Assembly (NCBI GenBank): GCA_026261815.1
Contig: JAMPIT010000230.1
Span: 4,783,501 to 4,847,500, forward strand
DNA length: 64,000 nucleotides
Origin: Monarcha castaneiventris obscurior
Lineage: Eukaryota > Chordata > Aves > Passeriformes > Monarchidae
Direction: 5' to 3'
Shown: positions 50,181 to 61,628 of the stretch, piece by piece
How the letters are laid out: every line of letters begins with the position of its first letter
How positions within the stretch are numbered: position 1 is the first letter of the stretch
Position numbers and translations under genes: made by a program
Notes under the pieces: generated by a model
Databases searched by the model: none
What the model was told of the DNA's origin: nothing
What the model saw: only the letters and a program-made list of their open reading frames with translations

Positions 50181-51819
50181 CGCCCCAGTGCTGGATGCTC
50201 CTTACTCCCTCCAGCCACAGCTGGAGGCACCCAGAGCATCAAAGAAGCCCCCGGTGTGTTGCAGGATGGGGCTCCAGCCTCCTGTGCCCCCACAGCATCG
50301 CTCAGTGCCCTCAGAGACAGGCAGGGATCTCTTGAACGAGGGACTGGATTTTGAGTTATAGCAGCACTAAAGCAGTTATGAAAAATATAATAACTCATTT
50401 TGGCTTAAAGCACATCATTATGCATTATGTGTCTTCACAGCACTGTGGGTGTGTCAGGGTCTGGGAGACCCAGTGCAGCTGCAAGGGGAAATAAATATCT
50501 TCCTGTGGTTTTTTTTTTTGCTTGGAGAGCCCTCAGACATGTATGTGTGTGCTATTTGCTTCTTGTGTGTGATATGGAAGTACTGAGCTTCCAAGAAAGA
50601 TTTCAACGAGGAAAAAGTTTGCTTGTCAAATGTTACTGGGATGATGTTTCCTTAGGAGTGTTTTCTGCCCATAACACCCAAGTTAAAATAATAGAAACTC
50701 TTTTTCTTGCTTTTGAGAGATGAAGAAGCTGAAGCCCCTATTTAATGTCCCCAAGTAACCACATCATTGTGACTTGGAGCATCTCTGGCGGATACTGGGG
50801 AAAGCTTGTGGTTATGGGTACAAATATCTCACTCCAGGGCCTGAAAACAATATTAAATTCACTGGGAGGAAATACCTACATTTAATCCCTACTTAAATTT
50901 ATTTAGGTAGAAAGCCTGCTGCCTGGCAAGGTTTCTGAAGCATATGGGTTTAGTGTCAACTAATAATGTCATAAAATTGTCCATCATGATACAGGCAAAG
51001 CATCTTAGAGGGTCTCACTTCCTACTGGAATTCAAGTAAATGCTATCTGAGTGCAGCTGGTCCTGCTAAGAGGGCCAGAGCTTGGCAATTCAGGTGACCT
51101 TTGGCAAATATAATGATAAATTAAGTTGTTGAGGTTTAAAGAGACTTAATCGGATGCTGAAATAACTATTAGCACTGAAAATGAGATTTATTAACCAAAT
51201 AAAGAGCCTGTGGATATAAAAGTGCAATAGGCACACTTCGGTTTAAACAAATATGAAATGCTGATTCCTGGATTTTACTACTGGGATGTGCACCAGCTGG
51301 AGGCTGCAGCTCCATGTAGACACATCAGTAGCTCCAAAGACCTCAGGCAAGGCTGAGAGCCAACTTAAAATACTTTTTTACTGCTGACACCATAAGTAAT
51401 AACTCCCAGGTGGTGATTGGGAGGAGGAAACTAGGGGGAATGTTGTTTCTACCTGCTGTCCTGACAGGTTGTGCCTCCCTGTGCCCCACCTCACCTTACT
51501 GTGAAATGCAATAATCCCCTATAAAGCTCCTTATTGTATTTTTCATCAGTGTGTCTCAGAGGAATACTACACTGTCCAAAAGGACTGGAAGACAAAGTCA
51601 GTGCAGATCCACCCTCTGTCCACCTCAGGGGCTTTTCCACCAATCTGCTGCCTGTGCCACAATCAGGCTCATTCTTATCTGGGCCCAGGAACTGAACTGC
51701 ATGAAAATTAAATAGAATATTTTATTTTTTTTCCTGCTGGGATCGGCAGGGATGGGAATAGACAATATTAAATTCAATGTCTTGGGGAAACTGAGTGAGG
51801 ATTTCATCATTATGGAAAC

Positions 51820-51900
51820 ATAGAATACCCTGAGTTGGAAGGGACCCACAAGGATCATTCAAGTCAACTGCTGGCCCTGCACAGGACCACCCCAAGAATT
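51820..51900 (-). mobile_element. Short CR1-type 3' end (antisense)
   Basis: The + strand reads catagaataccctgagttggaagggacccacaaggatcat followed by ctggccctgcacaggaccaccccaa. This matches the CR1 subfamily tail that begins 'catagaatatcctgagttggaagggacccacaagg'. It resembles the tail of the SINE at 17781-17849. Only the tail is present, so the insertion is strongly 5'-truncated. Confidence 0.75.
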
Positions 51901-52599
51901 ATTTAGAAGTTTTTTATGGGCCACCTAATGACTGCAGCCTATTACTGCTGCACTCCAGGGTAGACTGGTATCTATATTCTATATCATTCAAAAATAAAAT
52001 ACAGTTTTCATCAGGTCACCCAGATTTAATGTTATTTTAAATCCCACCAAGTGCTATGATATACTTCAATATAAATTTTTGCGACTTGGTTCTTGATGTG
52101 CAGGTCTTGGGGGTTCAGGTTTTCTGAACTATCTGAGCTGTCCTTGGCTTGGTTGTGGGTCTACAGCAAGGGGCAGGAAGCCAATATTTGACAGTGTGTC
52201 CTCTGGGGGTCTGAACACAGGGTGTCTGTCCAGGTGGAGCAGGGCAGGCAACCCCCAAGAGGTTTTATCCTTGTGTTACCACACAGGACAGGTATCCTGG
52301 CCAAAATACTCAGAATACTTGTCTAACAAACCCCAAGGTCCATCAGAAACACAGAGATAATGTTCAAACCCAGCTGAATGTCCTGCGATGTGCTCAGGGC
52401 CCCAGGAACCGGCCGTGCCCCATCCATGTGCCTGCAGGTTCCCACCCAGCTGGATGCTCAGCGGGCACAGCAGCGTGCTGGGGCCTGGGAGGCATTCCCG
52501 GGGCTTGCTCCCATCTCAGGTCACCGGGTGAGTGTTATCTGTTGTGACCAGAGTGGTTTCCCATGCGAGGATGATTACCACAACCTCAGGTTCTTGTGT

Positions 52600-52790
52600 A
52601 CCCGGTAGCGGGAGGCTGTAATTAGCGCTTCCAGGCAAACTGTGACCTTTTGGAACTTTTCCTGAGGCTTATGAAGCCTAAATTAGTTTCTGCTGTTTGA
52701 AAGCATGCACAGACTTAATCTCTGGGCCCTATTTATATTATAATTACTATATAATTCACATTTGCATTCACTTGACTCCTTTTCTTACTT
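52600..52790. promoter_or_regulatory. Candidate conserved noncoding element
   Basis: This is a unique stretch with a motif cluster: ggctgtaattagcgc (homeodomain), ctgtgaccttttgg (nuclear-receptor half-site-like tgacctt), ctatttatattataattac (MEF2-like CTATTTATA plus TAATTA) and a palindromic gcatgc. It has no repeat or coding resemblance. Conservation is not testable from this sequence alone. Confidence 0.22.
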
Positions 52791-54205
52791 AACAGCCGAG
52801 GTTGGCTCTCGCTTCTCAAGTCCTTTGTGCGCGGTTCATGGGTCACAAATCCCGTGGGTGAAGGCAGGGTGGGATGCTCATTCTCACTCCCTCACACGCT
52901 GTACAACTGCAAAAGAGCAGGCTGGTATGAAAACCCCCTTCTGCACAAGCAGAAGGTACCACCAGAGCTTTTTCTGCAGGAAAAGAGGGGATGGTATTCT
53001 TGGTTTGGGAGTTGGATGAGAACTTCTTTTCTATCTCCTGTTAACAGCACAGTTATGACTGTAGTTTGAGATTAATTAAAATGGTGACTTTTGTGGGTAT
53101 TCCAGTATGTTTTTTCTTCCTTTAAGCAGACCACTCATTTACGTCATAAAGTATTTCACTCTATTCTTATACATCCTCAGTGTGTTGTAAACTCCCCATA
53201 AATACTCAGTGACATAAAAACAGGTGGAAAAATGCCCCAAACTAGTATGCATGAATATTTAACAATAAAATTAATAGAAAATGTCTGTAATTTTCAGTGC
53301 ACGAAAATATATCATGGAATTAAAGCTAAACTCCTCTCCTCTTTGAAATGGCCCCGTTCTGCAAAGCACTATGTGTTCCTTGCTTTTACATGTTCTGATC
53401 CTGTTTTCATTTTGATTCTTGCTTGTAAATATGAGCTGCCTGGCATTGCCCAGAGGAAGGTGATCTATCATCTGCTTCCAGACAGGGTTCTTGTCACTTG
53501 GTCATTCTGTACATACAGAATTTTAGTGAGCTCCATTCGCAGGAGACAAATGACCATGACAACAGGCTTCCTCTGATGCTTCAAATAATGAAGCTTCACA
53601 AATCGGGCAGAAGCCTCCTGCATATCGAGACCAGGGTGCATGTGCATTATTTCCAGCTATATGAGCAACCTTGGCTGAACTCATTATTCTGCAGTGGGTA
53701 GTACAGATGTTACCATCTCACAAGATTTAAAGCTTCCTCTGAGGAAAACTGCTTCTTTCACCTTGTTTGCCAGCTGGACCAGCTGTAAGGTTTATTGCTG
53801 GCTTTTGTTTTCTGTTTGCATGGTACTTGTTAAGCCCTTTATTAATGCAGTCAGTACATTAAGGGTATATTAAAACCTGAGAACTCAGGAGAGGAAAACA
53901 GCTCAATAACCAGACAATGGGAAACAATGTTATTTATGGGTTGTTGGTGGTGTTTTTTAAGATAATGTTCAGCACCAGTTATTACTTAATTAGCTAAGAA
54001 AAAATTATTTTGTTGCAAGAGAATTTTACTTATGGAAAAGAATAAATTAAGATTACCTAAATCAATTTCTACTAGGTTTTTAATGGAATAAACAGAAAAT
54101 ATGCAATGGGGTTTTATTCAGTCTGTTAATGAGGTGTAAATGGCACTGAGAGAGAGTATTTTCTTTTATGGTGCAATTATAGGGAATTATCCCTTTTCCT
54201 TAAAT

Positions 54206-54410
54206 ATCATAGAATCATGGAATGGTTTGGGTTGGAAGGGACCTTGAAGCTCATCTTGTTCCACACCCTGCCATGGGCAGGGGCACCTTCCACTAGACCA
54301 TGGTGCTCAAAGCCCCATCCAGCCTGGCCTTGAACACTTCCAAGGATGGGACATCCACAGCTTCTCTGGGAAATTTCTTCCAGTACCTCACCACCCTATT
54401 GTGGTACTTT
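54206..54410 (-). mobile_element. CR1 LINE 3' end (antisense), well preserved
   Basis: The + strand begins atcatagaatcatggaatggtttgggttggaagggacctt, continues catgggcaggggcaccttccactagacca, and then ccccatccagcctggccttgaacacttcc, ending in the ORF2-derived cagtacctcaccaccct. These are canonical CR1 3' sequences in reverse. The terminal repeat (catagaatcatggaat) at the left marks the true 3' end. It is one of the least diverged CR1 copies in the window. Confidence 0.93.
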
Positions 54411-54420
54411 TAAAATATGA

Positions 54421-54600
54421 AATCACAAAATCATAGGAGAATTCAGGTTGAGAGGAGCCTTAGGAGTTCTCTAGTGGAACCTCCTGCTCCCAGCAGAGTC
54501 AGAGAGGATATCAGACCTGGCTGCTCAGGGCTCTAAGAGTCTTCAAAGCCCGAAGAATGGAGAGTGCACAACCTCTTTGGACATGCTGAGCTATCCAGTG
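54421..54600 (-). mobile_element. Second, older CR1 3' fragment (antisense)
   Basis: The + strand reads aaatcacaaaatcataggagaattcaggttgagaggagcctt, then ctctagtggaacctcctgctcccagcagagtcag, and later cacaacctctttggacatgctgagc, matching a different and more diverged CR1 subfamily in the same orientation. It sits directly beside the CR1 at 54206-54410. The two could be successive insertions, with the younger copy landing near the older one's tail. Confidence 0.65.
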
Positions 54601-57484
54601 ACTTTCCAAAGTAGTCAGGGAATGTAGAAAAGGCCAGACACAGTCCCCCACATATCATGTACTAATCCAAAAAGAAACTTATACTTTAAAAATAGGGACA
54701 AAGGTTAACTTTTGGTTTTCATCTCTTTTCAAAGTTTGCAGAAAGCCTGGGTGAAAATTAGATTGAAAGAGGTTAAATTGAGGTATTCAAATAAAACAGA
54801 GCCTGGAAAAAAAAGAGGGAGTTGAGTATGGAGATTGTTCTGTTCAGATTTCATGGACTGGACCAGCATACTAGAAAAAAATTCCCTGGGCTTTTGGGAA
54901 GTCAGTTACTCCCTTCTGAACTGGCTTTGTTCCCTCTTGCCTCTGGTACTTGCAGCTCCAGGGGTGCATTATCAGGTTCATGACCTCTGCAAGCAAATTC
55001 TCCTAATCTACCTCCTTTTCACAGCTCATCTTATCACTACAGTGGTTATATACCTGCTCTATGCCCTGGAGTTTGTATGTTTTCCACGTTCCTTTTTGGA
55101 TCCATCCACATGCATTATTGCATTACAGCTCTTTAAAACCTTAGCCAAAGCCTCATGAAAGGGAGGAAATGCTCAGCCCACTTAATGTGATACCTCATTG
55201 GCTGGTATTAATTAAGAAGGAGAAGAGGGAGATTAGTGAAAGAATTGTGAGCCAAGGTTAAGTATCAGCAAAATGAACAGGAAGTAGATTATGATGAAGA
55301 GGAATAAAAGGCTAATTGGAGATCAGCAGCAGGGTTCATTAGGAGCTGGCCTGGGGAATGCCCCACTCAGATGGTTCCCTGGCAGCCTGGGAGCCCAACA
55401 CTGGATAAAGCTGGTGGAATTTGTTAAGACACAAAGCTGTATCATCAGAAGGCAGAGATAAATACTAGAGAATCTGGATGTCTTGCAGGGCTGGAGTGGG
55501 AGAAATTAATAGCACAAAGAGCAAAATTAAACACATGATGACTCAGGGCCAGAATTTGTCTTGTATGTTTGAAGCTCAAAAGTTGCAAATGCCTCAGCAG
55601 AGCAGATGGGTGCCTGGGCACACAACACTGACCACTGGATGTCTGCAGACTGCCTGCCTGCTGTGGTCATGGAGTAGGTGAATCCTCTCTTAGGGTGGAT
55701 CAGGTGGGAATTTTCCATGGAACTGGGCAAGTAGCAATTTCAGTATAAGAACCAACTAGGACATCCTCAACAGCAGGGGTAGAGTTCTGCTCTTTTCTGC
55801 TCAGAAATGAGGAACTGAATGTAAAACACTCTTGCATCAAAGAATAAGATGAAAAGAAACTTTGTCCTGCAAAAGGGAATTAAAATAATCTAGTTTATCT
55901 GACTGGATGAGAGCTTTTGAGGACACATGAATGCTGTGACTACAATGGAAATACTCATGCTTAGTAGAAAACAGATTATTGGAACAACCCCAAAAAGGTG
56001 TAAATTGGAGTGACAGCCAGTACAGCTTCCAGTTGGAAGGCAGCTCCTACCAGAAGAACAAGACACCAGTAGGAATTACATCAGCAAACCCAATTACATT
56101 CAGAGGGAGTTTGTCAATGCTTTTGTAACCCATGATTTCCTGAAGCAGCAAGGGAGGATCTTCTAGGAGCCCAAGGCCTGGTGTCCTTCAGTGGCCATAG
56201 GAAAGAGAGTGGGATGAGCTGGTCAGTGGCAGCCCAGCTTCCCACACTGCTCTTTGCAGGCATCTCTCAAAATCCCATGGAATGGACTGAGGACCTGACC
56301 ACGCTTATTCATTCCAGCAACCTTTTGAAGAACCCATCAGGCCTGTTTTGTGTAGTGGAATTAAGACCAAATCTCTTGTTCATTTGCCCTCTAGTCACTG
56401 CTAACTGATGCTGCCTCAGAGCAACCAGATTTATTTCTGCTCCACATAAAGTAAGCATGAAATCTATTACCAGTATCACACAGGGCAGAGACAAGCAGTA
56501 CCATCGGAGTGCTTGCCTGAGAACAAGCCAGGATTGATTATTTTACAAGACAAGCTACATTTGAGGAAGTAAAGATTTGATTAAAAAATTAAATGCCTTG
56601 GGGAGGGTAAATAGCAGCATAAATCTGTTTGATGTTTATGTCAACGAGGTTGCCAAAGCAAACAGCACCAACATCTGTCCATAGCGTCGGCTGGAAAATG
56701 CTGCAAATGGGGAAATATTTTAATTGTGAGCACTGGTTCACGAAACTCCCCATGTCTTTATTTATTAGGCTGATAATATCACCCCAACATATGAACTTTA
56801 TGCAGCACGTATAAATAATTCATGGATTAGCAAATAAAGAGATCTGGAATCTGTACACAGAGATGGCTGTTGCCAATTATCTCACTTGTGCAGAGCCAGA
56901 CCCTTTCAGCTCCCATCGCTTGCAGCTGCTCTTTTAAATCATTCATCAGTGCTTAAGAGATATGCTGGTGGCGCTGGCAGAGAGTATTTGAATTTTCATT
57001 GTTTACACACTGTGAATTTAGCTTCTGGTCTGAAATTATCTGCAACGTTGAAGCCTCTGAGAATATAGATGAGAAGAATAAGACAATTCCTCTTTTTATC
57101 CTTTTTAAACACTTCTATAGTTTTGATTAACTTTTCTTCAATTTTACTTCATATTCTTTTTATTATCACTACTTTCATTTTAAAGTTATAATAATTTATA
57201 TAATTCCCTATGCTGTTTAGATCATGAAAACATCAGGAATACTCTGGAGTATAAAAAGTATTACAAAACAAACGTCTGGTAAATATTTTTTTCAAGGCTG
57301 TAAAATTATTTTCCATTTTTATTCTAGAAATCTATACCTTATCACCTAAAAATCTAGAGTTGCTTCTTTCTGATCATGCTTAAGAACCTTTTTGGAAATA
57401 CTAATAAAAGCTGCTTAAAAATTGATGACAAACCATGGCCAGTTCTTTTTCTTGTCAAATTACTGAGGCACTGATTTTCTGTGC

Positions 57485-57700
57485 CCATTCAGATCACGAT
57501 GGGTAGCACCTCCTGGGTGATAAATTGGCCTGTTGTCATTAGAGCGATATAGCTCAATTTACTTCTTGCATGGATAATTACAGTGATGGTTTTAAAGTCA
57601 AAGGCCTTATGATAAACCCAGACTTTCAGCTGTATTAATTGAAAATCTAATTCATGTAAATAGAGCTCTGTGCAGCATTACTGACCGTGCCTCTGTCTGG
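57485..57700. promoter_or_regulatory. Candidate conserved noncoding element
   Basis: This unique sequence has closely packed regulatory-type words: gtcattagagcgatatagctcaattta, gataattacagtgatgg, ttaaagtcaaaggcc (TCF or nuclear-receptor-like), gtattaattgaaaatctaattcatg. It lacks repeats and open coding signal. The composition resembles vertebrate developmental enhancers; this is inference only. Confidence 0.25.
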
Positions 57701-60013
57701 GATGTACAGAGTGTGTCTATACACAGAAGTTCTGTCAATAGTTTTGCTCCTTTCTCTTAAGCTACAAATAAAGAAACAACTTCTAAACTTCTGTCAGGAT
57801 GCTGGAGTTGGCTGGTGCAATGCTGGAGGCAGGAGAAGGGAGTGGAGCCAGCAGTGGCATTCAAGCACATCCCAACCCACTCCTGACACAGGGATGCAGA
57901 GAGGGATAACAGGGGCCTGTATGGTGCCACGCCTAAAAATTTTGGTGAAGGTGACAGGGAGCAGGAGTGCCAGGTCCCACACCTTGGGGAGTGTCACAGC
58001 CCTGCTTGTACCTACCCCTCTGGGGCAAGAAATCCAACAGCATCATCTTCACCATGTCATGCAGAGAGTGGCCTGCCCATGACTTTGGGAGCAGTCATGA
58101 GGTTATAAGGTATGAGCTGGCTCTCTCTTAGCTTTGCAAATCAAGGCAAAGCAGCTCAGTGTCTGCTTTACTTACTTGAAGCGGAGCACTTTGGGTTTTA
58201 TCCTTCAAGGACCACACGTGAGTTTTGTCCTTCAAGGATCCTGATGCTCCCATGCTCTCAGGACCTCTGTGAGCAGGAGGTCACAAGGTTTCTGAGGGGG
58301 GCAGGTGGACACCGGGGGATCATCAGTGCTGATTAAAGAACAGAAGCAGCAGAATGTGCCTGAGAATGTGGGGGCTCAGGAGTCCCCATCAAAGCCCATT
58401 TGGACGGCTCTGGAGGAAGGAGACACGGAGCAGAGGATGTCCTCACTCTGCTTCTGTCAGCTCCCAGCAGCTCACTGAACAAATCAGGTTTCCCTCTCAG
58501 ATCTGCACATGACAGTGGATGGCATTTAGCAGATGGCATGTGTAATGGGACTGTCACACCGCCACAGGTTTAGAAATAAAGCTGGGGAGGCACTTAATGA
58601 ATATACACTTCTCATTTCAAGGAATTCTTTCTGTCCCTGTCAGGCATTAGGCACTCAGCTTGTGAGTGTTGAAAGACTTCTGATGTGTGTGCGTTAAAAG
58701 ACACAGTCTAGCATGTAACTGGGTTGTTTTACTTTAAAAACTGGCATTGAAATAAGCAATTTATGTCATTCCTTAAAAAGTGACTTTTTCTTCTTGATAA
58801 CTTTCAGCCTGCCCACAAGTGAAATGTGTTCTTTAAGTGGAGTGTTGTCATTGAGAATATTTAATATCAAGAGCAATTCTTCTCACAGAGATGATTCTAC
58901 TCTGTAGTTTTCTGTCTTTACCATTTTTCCTTCTTTGTTAAAAAATAAAAAATTAGGCAAGCCAAAAATCTACTTTTTCAAGGATACTTATTCATTTAAT
59001 TTTTTTTTTTTTATTTCATATTACCTCAAACTGAATATCTTTATGTAGGACTTCCCTTAAAAACATTGATTTGGGGAGATGACAGTAGAAGTAGCTAGTA
59101 GTGAGAGACTAAGGAAACACAATATATAATACATGTAATTTTCTAAACTACACACGAGAACTTTTCTTTATTTATTAGTTTCTCACAGCTTTTTCATTGC
59201 CAATAATAAACCCCAGAAAAATAAATCAGAAAATAAAAGGATTATATGCATTGTATTTCTCTCTCTATCCCTTTCTTTTTGTTGGCATTTCGGTGTTAAT
59301 TAAAGGACTGCTCTAGCTCCAACTGAAGTCATTTGGGAGGATTCCTTTTATTTTCAGTGATGATTTTATCATGCCCATGTTTATTAGGTTTGTTGCTTTT
59401 CCAGCAGTCTGGCTTCTGGGACTGCAGGGAAAAAGCAGGGCAGATTTATAAATAAATATGGTCAGCATATCAATGTATGTCAGTAGGAGAAAGGTAAATT
59501 CAGCTAAATCCTGGTGAGTAAGCCTGTTTTCCTTTGTTCATTATAATCCACCTTCCTGCATTCTAAAAAATAATTGGATTGTCAGGGGAGAAGATTCTCA
59601 GTTACAAAGAAACAAAATTCAGGCTGCCATATTAGTCAGCTTAATTACAAATAAAATCTTTTTCTGCCTTTTCTCTGTCCACATCAGGTCTGGATGAAAC
59701 CCTCTTGGCTGCCTGCAGTGGGATATGGGCTCTTGGCAGCACAGGGAAAACCACTGACATAATTATAGCTCCTTAAAGCTTTTCTTGCTCTCAAGAACTT
59801 ATTTCATGCCCCACACCTGTATGAATGGCTCACAGGAACCAGATTTTGCTGCCATTTGTGTGCACACTCTCAGTTACAGCATTCCATGGGATTTTTTTCA
59901 GCCAGCCCTACACAAATTGCTGTTGCACCTTAAAGGGGTTGGAATCTCAGTGGGTATCAGTCTCTTAAAGCTGTCTTACTTTTGAAGCTTAAAGAGGGCT
60001 GGGCTTTTTGATA

Positions 60014-60528
60014 TTCAGTGTTCAGTTTCGGGTCCCTCACAACAAGAAAGACATAGAGGTGCTGGAACTTATCCAGGGAAGGGCAGCAGAGCTGGGGAAG
60101 GGTCTGGAGCCCAAGTCCATGAGGAACAGCTGAGGGAGCTGGGTGTGTTTAGCCTGAAGGAGAAGAAACTCAGGGAACTCCTTATCACTCTCTACAACCC
60201 CCTGAAAGGAAGGTGCAGCCCGGTGGGGGTCAGGCTCTCCTCCCAAGGAACAAGTGATAGAACAAGAGGAAATGGCCTCAAGTTTCACCAGGGGACATTT
60301 AGATTGGATATTACAAAAAAATTCTTTTCCAGAAGGTTTGCCAAGCATTGGAACAGGATGTCCAGTGACAAGTGATGGGGTCACAACCCATGGAGATATT
60401 TAAAAGACAAGTAAATAGGGCACTGATGGACATGGTTTAGTGGTGAACTTGGCAGTGCTGGGTTAATGGTTGGACTCAATCATCTTAGAGGTGTTTTCCA
60501 GATGATTCCAGGGGTTTATGATTCTGGG
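60014..60528 (+). mobile_element. CR1 LINE 3' region, about 515 bp (sense)
   Basis: This is the longest CR1 copy here. It covers the C-terminal part of ORF2 and the 3' tail: agaaagacatagaggtgctgg, gaacagctgagggagctgggtgtgtttagcctg, ccttatcactctctacaaccccctgaaagga, aagtgatagaacaagaggaaatggcctcaag, ending ttggactcaatcatcttagaggtgttttcca and the degraded tail tatgattctgg. The translation keeps [14 protein letters not shown] and KHWNR, typical of CR1 reverse-transcriptase C-termini, with frame damage. It is inactive, 5'-truncated and in the same orientation as DPP6, about 1.1 kb before exon I. Confidence 0.93.
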
Positions 60529-61229
60529 ATCTTCCCACAGACACAGCATGGGAGCCTCCTGGCCCTGCTGCTGGGTTCTTTGCTGGGCACACAGGTTTCC
60601 CCAGCTGCTCACACTCACTGCAGTTGTACCACGTTACATTATGGGGAAAGCAAAGGAAAGTAAGATAACCACTGTCTCTGAGGTGGAGAATTCTACATTT
60701 CATCACTGCAGGGCTATTTCCACCTTCCTGAGCAGTACTGTCAGGCTCAAGGGAAAATCCACAAACAGGTATGGGAGCAACATGTCCTGGGTCAGCCCAC
60801 CTGGGCCCAGTGTCCTGTCTCCAAGAGCAGTCACCAGATGACAGCTGGAAAACAGGGAGAAGGAAACTGACAACCACAATATGAACTTGATCAACCATCC
60901 CATTTTTCTATCAATCAGCCACTTGATGACTTTCTGAACAAGAGGATGAACCCAGATCACTGTGCTAAGGACAAAAGCACCCTACAGCATCCTCTGGTGA
61001 AGACTATGGCATCCTGAATGCTGCACCATCCTGTGGCAGTGAATTGTGTGGTTCACTCATGTGCACTGCACAGCAATGATAATTCTCTTTGTATAACACT
61101 GACTGATTTCAATACCCAAATGTTGCATTTTAAGACAGAATATGTGGCCTTTTTCAGTGTGAGAGACAAGCTGGTGTTTAGTTCATTAAGAAAAAAATGA
61201 TTTGCAAAACAGCAACACTTATCCATAGC

Positions 61230-61390
61230 ATACAAAATGTAAATGCTTTGTGCTGTGATGTTTGGGCGTCATTAGAATAATTTTAAAGGCGAGTGATTTA
61301 ATTGTGTTTCTGCTAATTATAATGTTTACAAATTAGGGAAAGATGCATTTAGTGGTCTGTTGGGAAAGGGCTTTGAAACCTCACATGTCT
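61230..61390. promoter_or_regulatory. Candidate conserved noncoding element upstream of exon I
   Basis: Unique sequence about 0.2-0.35 kb before exon I contains gtttgggcgtcattagaataattttaaaggcg, gctaattataatgtttacaaattag (TAATTA homeodomain plus a forkhead-like TGTTTAC) and a retained pair of CpGs. It may be regulatory; this is not provable from one sequence. Confidence 0.22.
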
Positions 61391-61580
61391 TTGAGTCTAC
61401 AGTACTGTCATTTAGTCATAAACTCTTTCTAATGCCAGGGTGATTTGCTTTTTAGATTACTCTTGCATGAAAAGCGAGTCTCAAGAGCCTTCAGCTCCAT
61501 GGAATTCAAAACCAGGTTCACGTGTGTCTGTGTGTGCTTTGATGGAAATTTAACCACGTTCTTTTCTTCTCCTTCTCAAG

Positions 61581-61628
61581 GTCCCCGTGTCCCGATGGTG
61601 ACTGTTCACAACACAACGGATGCACAGA
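61581..61628 (+). CDS. DPP6: DPP6 exon I (48-nt small exon), last exon in window
   Basis: Preceded by cttttcttctccttctcaag, the first two bases GT complete Gly. The exon reads P-R-V-P-M-V-T-V-H-N-T-T-D-A-Q and ends with A before GTAAGA. Human DPP6 has GPGVPMVTVHNTTDKKK, so the core is conserved with Gly to Arg and Lys-Lys to Ala-Gln changes. N-T-T is an N-glycosylation sequon. This segment is the link from the propeller toward the alpha/beta-hydrolase-like domain, whose exons lie beyond the right edge. The exon is phase 1 at both ends and 48 nt, so skipping would keep the frame. Confidence 0.96.

Larger units (their letters stand above)
41239..61580 (+). other. DPP6: DPP6 intron H-I (20,342 nt)
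   Basis: The intron runs from GTATGT to TTCTCAAG. The flanking residues are continuous in human DPP6 (the Gly of the CEGP junction is split across the intron), so no coding exon is missing. It carries five CR1 fragments (listed separately), a CpG-dense islet near 50.1 kb, a small duplication at 49520 and some enhancer-like unique stretches. The rest, including frames such as 46297-46749 and 53232-53576, shows no protein similarity that I recognise. Confidence 0.95.

Noticed and set aside
23165..61628. DPP10 instead of DPP6
   Set aside because: Diagnostic residues ([73 protein letters not shown]) match DPP6, whereas DPP10 differs at these sites.
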